DNA of 64,000 nucleotides from NCBI GenBank assembly GCA_019638355.1, contig JAHBTY010000005.1, positions 248,001 to 312,000 on the forward strand, given 5' to 3'. The translations under genes were made by a program, and so were the position numbers. Below the pieces are notes generated by a model that did no database searches, was not told the origin of the DNA, and saw only the letters and a program-made list of their open reading frames with translations. Below are positions 62,410 to 64,000 of the stretch, piece after piece. This stretch comes from Cyclobacteriaceae bacterium (GTDB lineage: Bacteria; Bacteroidota; Bacteroidia; Cytophagales; Cyclobacteriaceae). Position 1 is the stretch's first letter. Each line of letters begins with the position of its first letter.

Positions 62410-64000
62410 CTACAAATCCAACTCTATCGAATCGCCCGGAGTAAACGTTTTACCACTCTCCTCTTCACGCTTCACTTCTTTTTTTTCTTCGAAGAGGTCG
62501 GCTTGCTTGGCTTCTTTGGGCTTGCTTTTGGCTTTGGGCGGCTGGCCGTTAACGAGCGGGCCGGGCTTTTCTTTTTCTTCTCCGAAGAGGGATGTTTGAC
62601 CATCGTCTTCAACGATGGGCTCGCTGACTTCTGAAGTTTCGTTGAAGGCTTCCCCTTCATCGCTTTCATCGTTGCCTGATTTTTTTTTTGGCGACTCGCT
62701 ACCCTTTCCGGTTGCGGTCGCCTTTGCAGCTTCGTCATCGCCATCTTCCAGTCCGGTATCATCCGGATCTTCAATCGGCTTCACCTTGGTAACCTTGTAT
62801 TGTGAGAGTCTGTTACCAACCGACTTCCAACCTTTCACATCAATCAACTCCTCCAGGTTGATTACTTCCGTTTCTTTATCCTTGCCTTTGCCTTTCACCA
62901 ATTCAATCTCCACTTCAGGCGTATCGCTGGTGGTTACAAACTCCAACCGCGAACCAATGCCTTCGCTGATAAAGTTAAATTCCTTATCAACGGTATTGGT
63001 CTCAATTAAAAAGCGTTTTACAAAATGTTGTTTGCTTTCACCATCCCAATACACAGCCGAGATTACTTTCTTCGGATTAAACTTTTCAACCAGAATTGTT
63101 TTTTCCGGTTCATAACGGTTGGTAATATCGAAGTTGGTGATTTTATAATTACCGCTGGTGGTAATGGCAATAACCTGATCATCGCCATCAAACTTGTTTA
63201 CATACTTGCCGCGTTCGTCTTTATTCAAGCGGCCGGAAGCCTGGTCGAACCACAACTTCAATCCGCTGAGTGTTGAACCTTTGGCTTCTTTGAAATCTAC
63301 TTTGCGCACCGGGTATTTGGTAATGGTATTACCGCGCGCCCCACGACCTTTAATTTCCAATTCCGAAAAATCGAAATCAAAAATCTTTTTGCGGGCTGTG
63401 CTACTCTGGCTCAGTTTTATTTCCACCACTTCGGCTTCGCCATTCGGGTTGGCGCTTAAGTAATGTACTTTACTGTTTGGATTACCCTGATCTAAGTTAT
63501 ATTCTTTATCGCGGATGATGGCCGGCATGGCAAACCGCTTCGCGAACGTAGTGCCGCTTTTACCATCGCTGTAGATCAGGTTATACACCATGCGCTCATC
63601 GCCTTTCTTCCACACCCCAATGTGTAAAATATCTTTACCCATAAACTTGCGCTCACCAATGCGGCTTACCAATGCTTTGCCGTCTTTACGGATTACAATA
63701 ATGTCGTCCAGTTCAGAACAATCGGCAATGAATTCATCTTTGCGCATGCCCCAGCCCACAAAACCATCTTCGCGGTTTACATAGAGTTTTTGGTTGTTGG
63801 CAATAACTTCAGTAGCTGCCACGGATTGAAAACTCTTGATCTCCGTTTTGCGCTCACGACCTTTGCCATACTTATCCAACAAGTTTTGATAATAGGCAAT
63901 AGCATACTCTGTAAGATGCTTGAGGTGATGCAGTGTTTGCTTCAACTCATTCTCCAAATCTTTAAGCAACTCATCGGCCTTGAATGAATCGTACTTGGAA
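62410..64000 (-). CDS. parC: Topoisomerase IV/DNA gyrase subunit A, C-terminal part
   Basis: The visible part (about 530 residues) begins before the window edge. It contains the end of the coiled-coil tower (ELKQTLHHLKHLTEYAIAYYQNLLDKYG), then the beta-pinwheel C-terminal domain with six blade-like repeats, such as FVGWGMRKDEFIADCSELDDI and GDDQVIAITTSGNYKITNFD. A long acidic/lysine-rich tail follows, with KKSGNDESDEGEAFNETSE and PKAKSKPKEAKQADLFEEKK. This tailed form is the Bacteroidota ParC/GyrA type that relaxes or decatenates DNA with ParE/GyrB. The gyrA versus parC choice is not certain. Confidence 0.85.
   Translation of the reverse strand, partial: SKYDSFKADELLKDLENELKQTLHHLKHLTEYAIAYYQNLLDKYGKGRERKTEIKSFQSVAATEVIANNQKLYVNREDGFVGWGMRKDEFIADCSELDDIIVIRKDGKALVSRIGERKFMGKDILHIGVWKKGDERMVYNLIYSDGKSGTTFAKRFAMPAIIRDKEYNLDQGNPNSKVHYLSANPNGEAEVVEIKLSQSSTARKKIFDFDFSELEIKGRGARGNTITKYPVRKVDFKEAKGSTLSGLKLWFDQASGRLNKDERGKYVNKFDGDDQVIAITTSGNYKITNFDITNRYEPEKTILVEKFNPKKVISAVYWDGESKQHFVKRFLIETNTVDKEFNFISEGIGSRLEFVTTSDTPEVEIELVKGKGKDKETEVINLEELIDVKGWKSVGNRLSQYKVTKVKPIEDPDDTGLEDGDDEAAKATATGKGSESPKKKSGNDESDEGEAFNETSEVSEPIVEDDGQTSLFGEEKEKPGPLVNGQPPKAKSKPKEAKQADLFEEKKEVKREEESGKTFTPGDSIELDL

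Overview
The window comes from a Bacteroidota chromosome, most likely order Cytophagales. This rests on the SusC/SusD pair, a Bacteroidota-type ECF sigma factor, SprB-like repeats, DUF5686 and DUF5777 proteins, -7 promoter elements of the TAnnTTTG kind, and near absence of Shine-Dalgarno sequences. Genes are dense, and no stretch over 300 bases lacks a gene. I saw no rRNA, tRNA, CRISPR array, prophage or insertion sequence.

Region 1 (1-14,376, all minus strand) is an alpha-glucoside and glycerol locus. An MFS sugar transporter comes first, then glpF-glpK-glpD, a DUF3179 membrane protein, a small PIN-type toxin-antitoxin pair, a GH13 alpha-glucosidase, a ROK sugar kinase, a PfkB kinase, beta-phosphoglucomutase, a GH65 maltose phosphorylase and a partial serine hydrolase. 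Maltose phosphorylase plus beta-phosphoglucomutase gives glucose and glucose 6-phosphate; the ROK kinase can phosphorylate the free glucose; GlpFKD takes glycerol to dihydroxyacetone phosphate. A 7-bp tandem repeat (13 perfect copies) lies between pgmB and the GH65 gene.

Region 2 (14,450-30,889, minus strand) is the most unusual part. A SusC/SusD outer-membrane pair is followed by three huge paralogous lipoproteins (about 1,100 residues each, FG-GAP/VCBS repeats plus an ASPIC/UnbV domain), a small lipoprotein of unknown function, and a lipoprotein carrying the full vanadium-haloperoxidase/PAP2 active-site signature. Region 3 (31,117-37,355, plus strand) is divergent from it: a LacI-type regulator, a GH31 alpha-glucosidase, a second MFS sugar transporter and an esterase with a CBM48-like N-terminus. 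The divergent spacer holds a LacI-like operator and an 18-bp perfect palindrome, so the SusCD cluster and the alpha-glucoside genes may be co-regulated.

Region 4 (37,433-45,877) holds housekeeping and stress genes: a lipoprotein, msrA, lhgO, ridA, a MoeB-rhodanese fusion, metZ, an OsmC protein, a sodium:solute symporter and a RelE/ParE-type toxin-antitoxin pair. Region 5 (45,952-49,910, minus) looks like an ECF sigma operon: sigma factor (apparently frameshifted), a membrane-anchored beta-barrel protein, an SprB-repeat protein ending in a CX4CH cytochrome-like domain, YceI and DUF5777. Region 6 (50,162-53,678) is the conserved thrS-infC-rpmI-rplT translation cluster. Region 7 (53,803-64,000) carries a DUF5686 receptor-like protein, a SanA-like protein, a TrmH methyltransferase, an SDR, an M15 peptidase, a GH1 enzyme, an OmpA protein, an RluA-type pseudouridine synthase, a broken HicB-like ORF and the 3' part of the topoisomerase IV/gyrase A gene.
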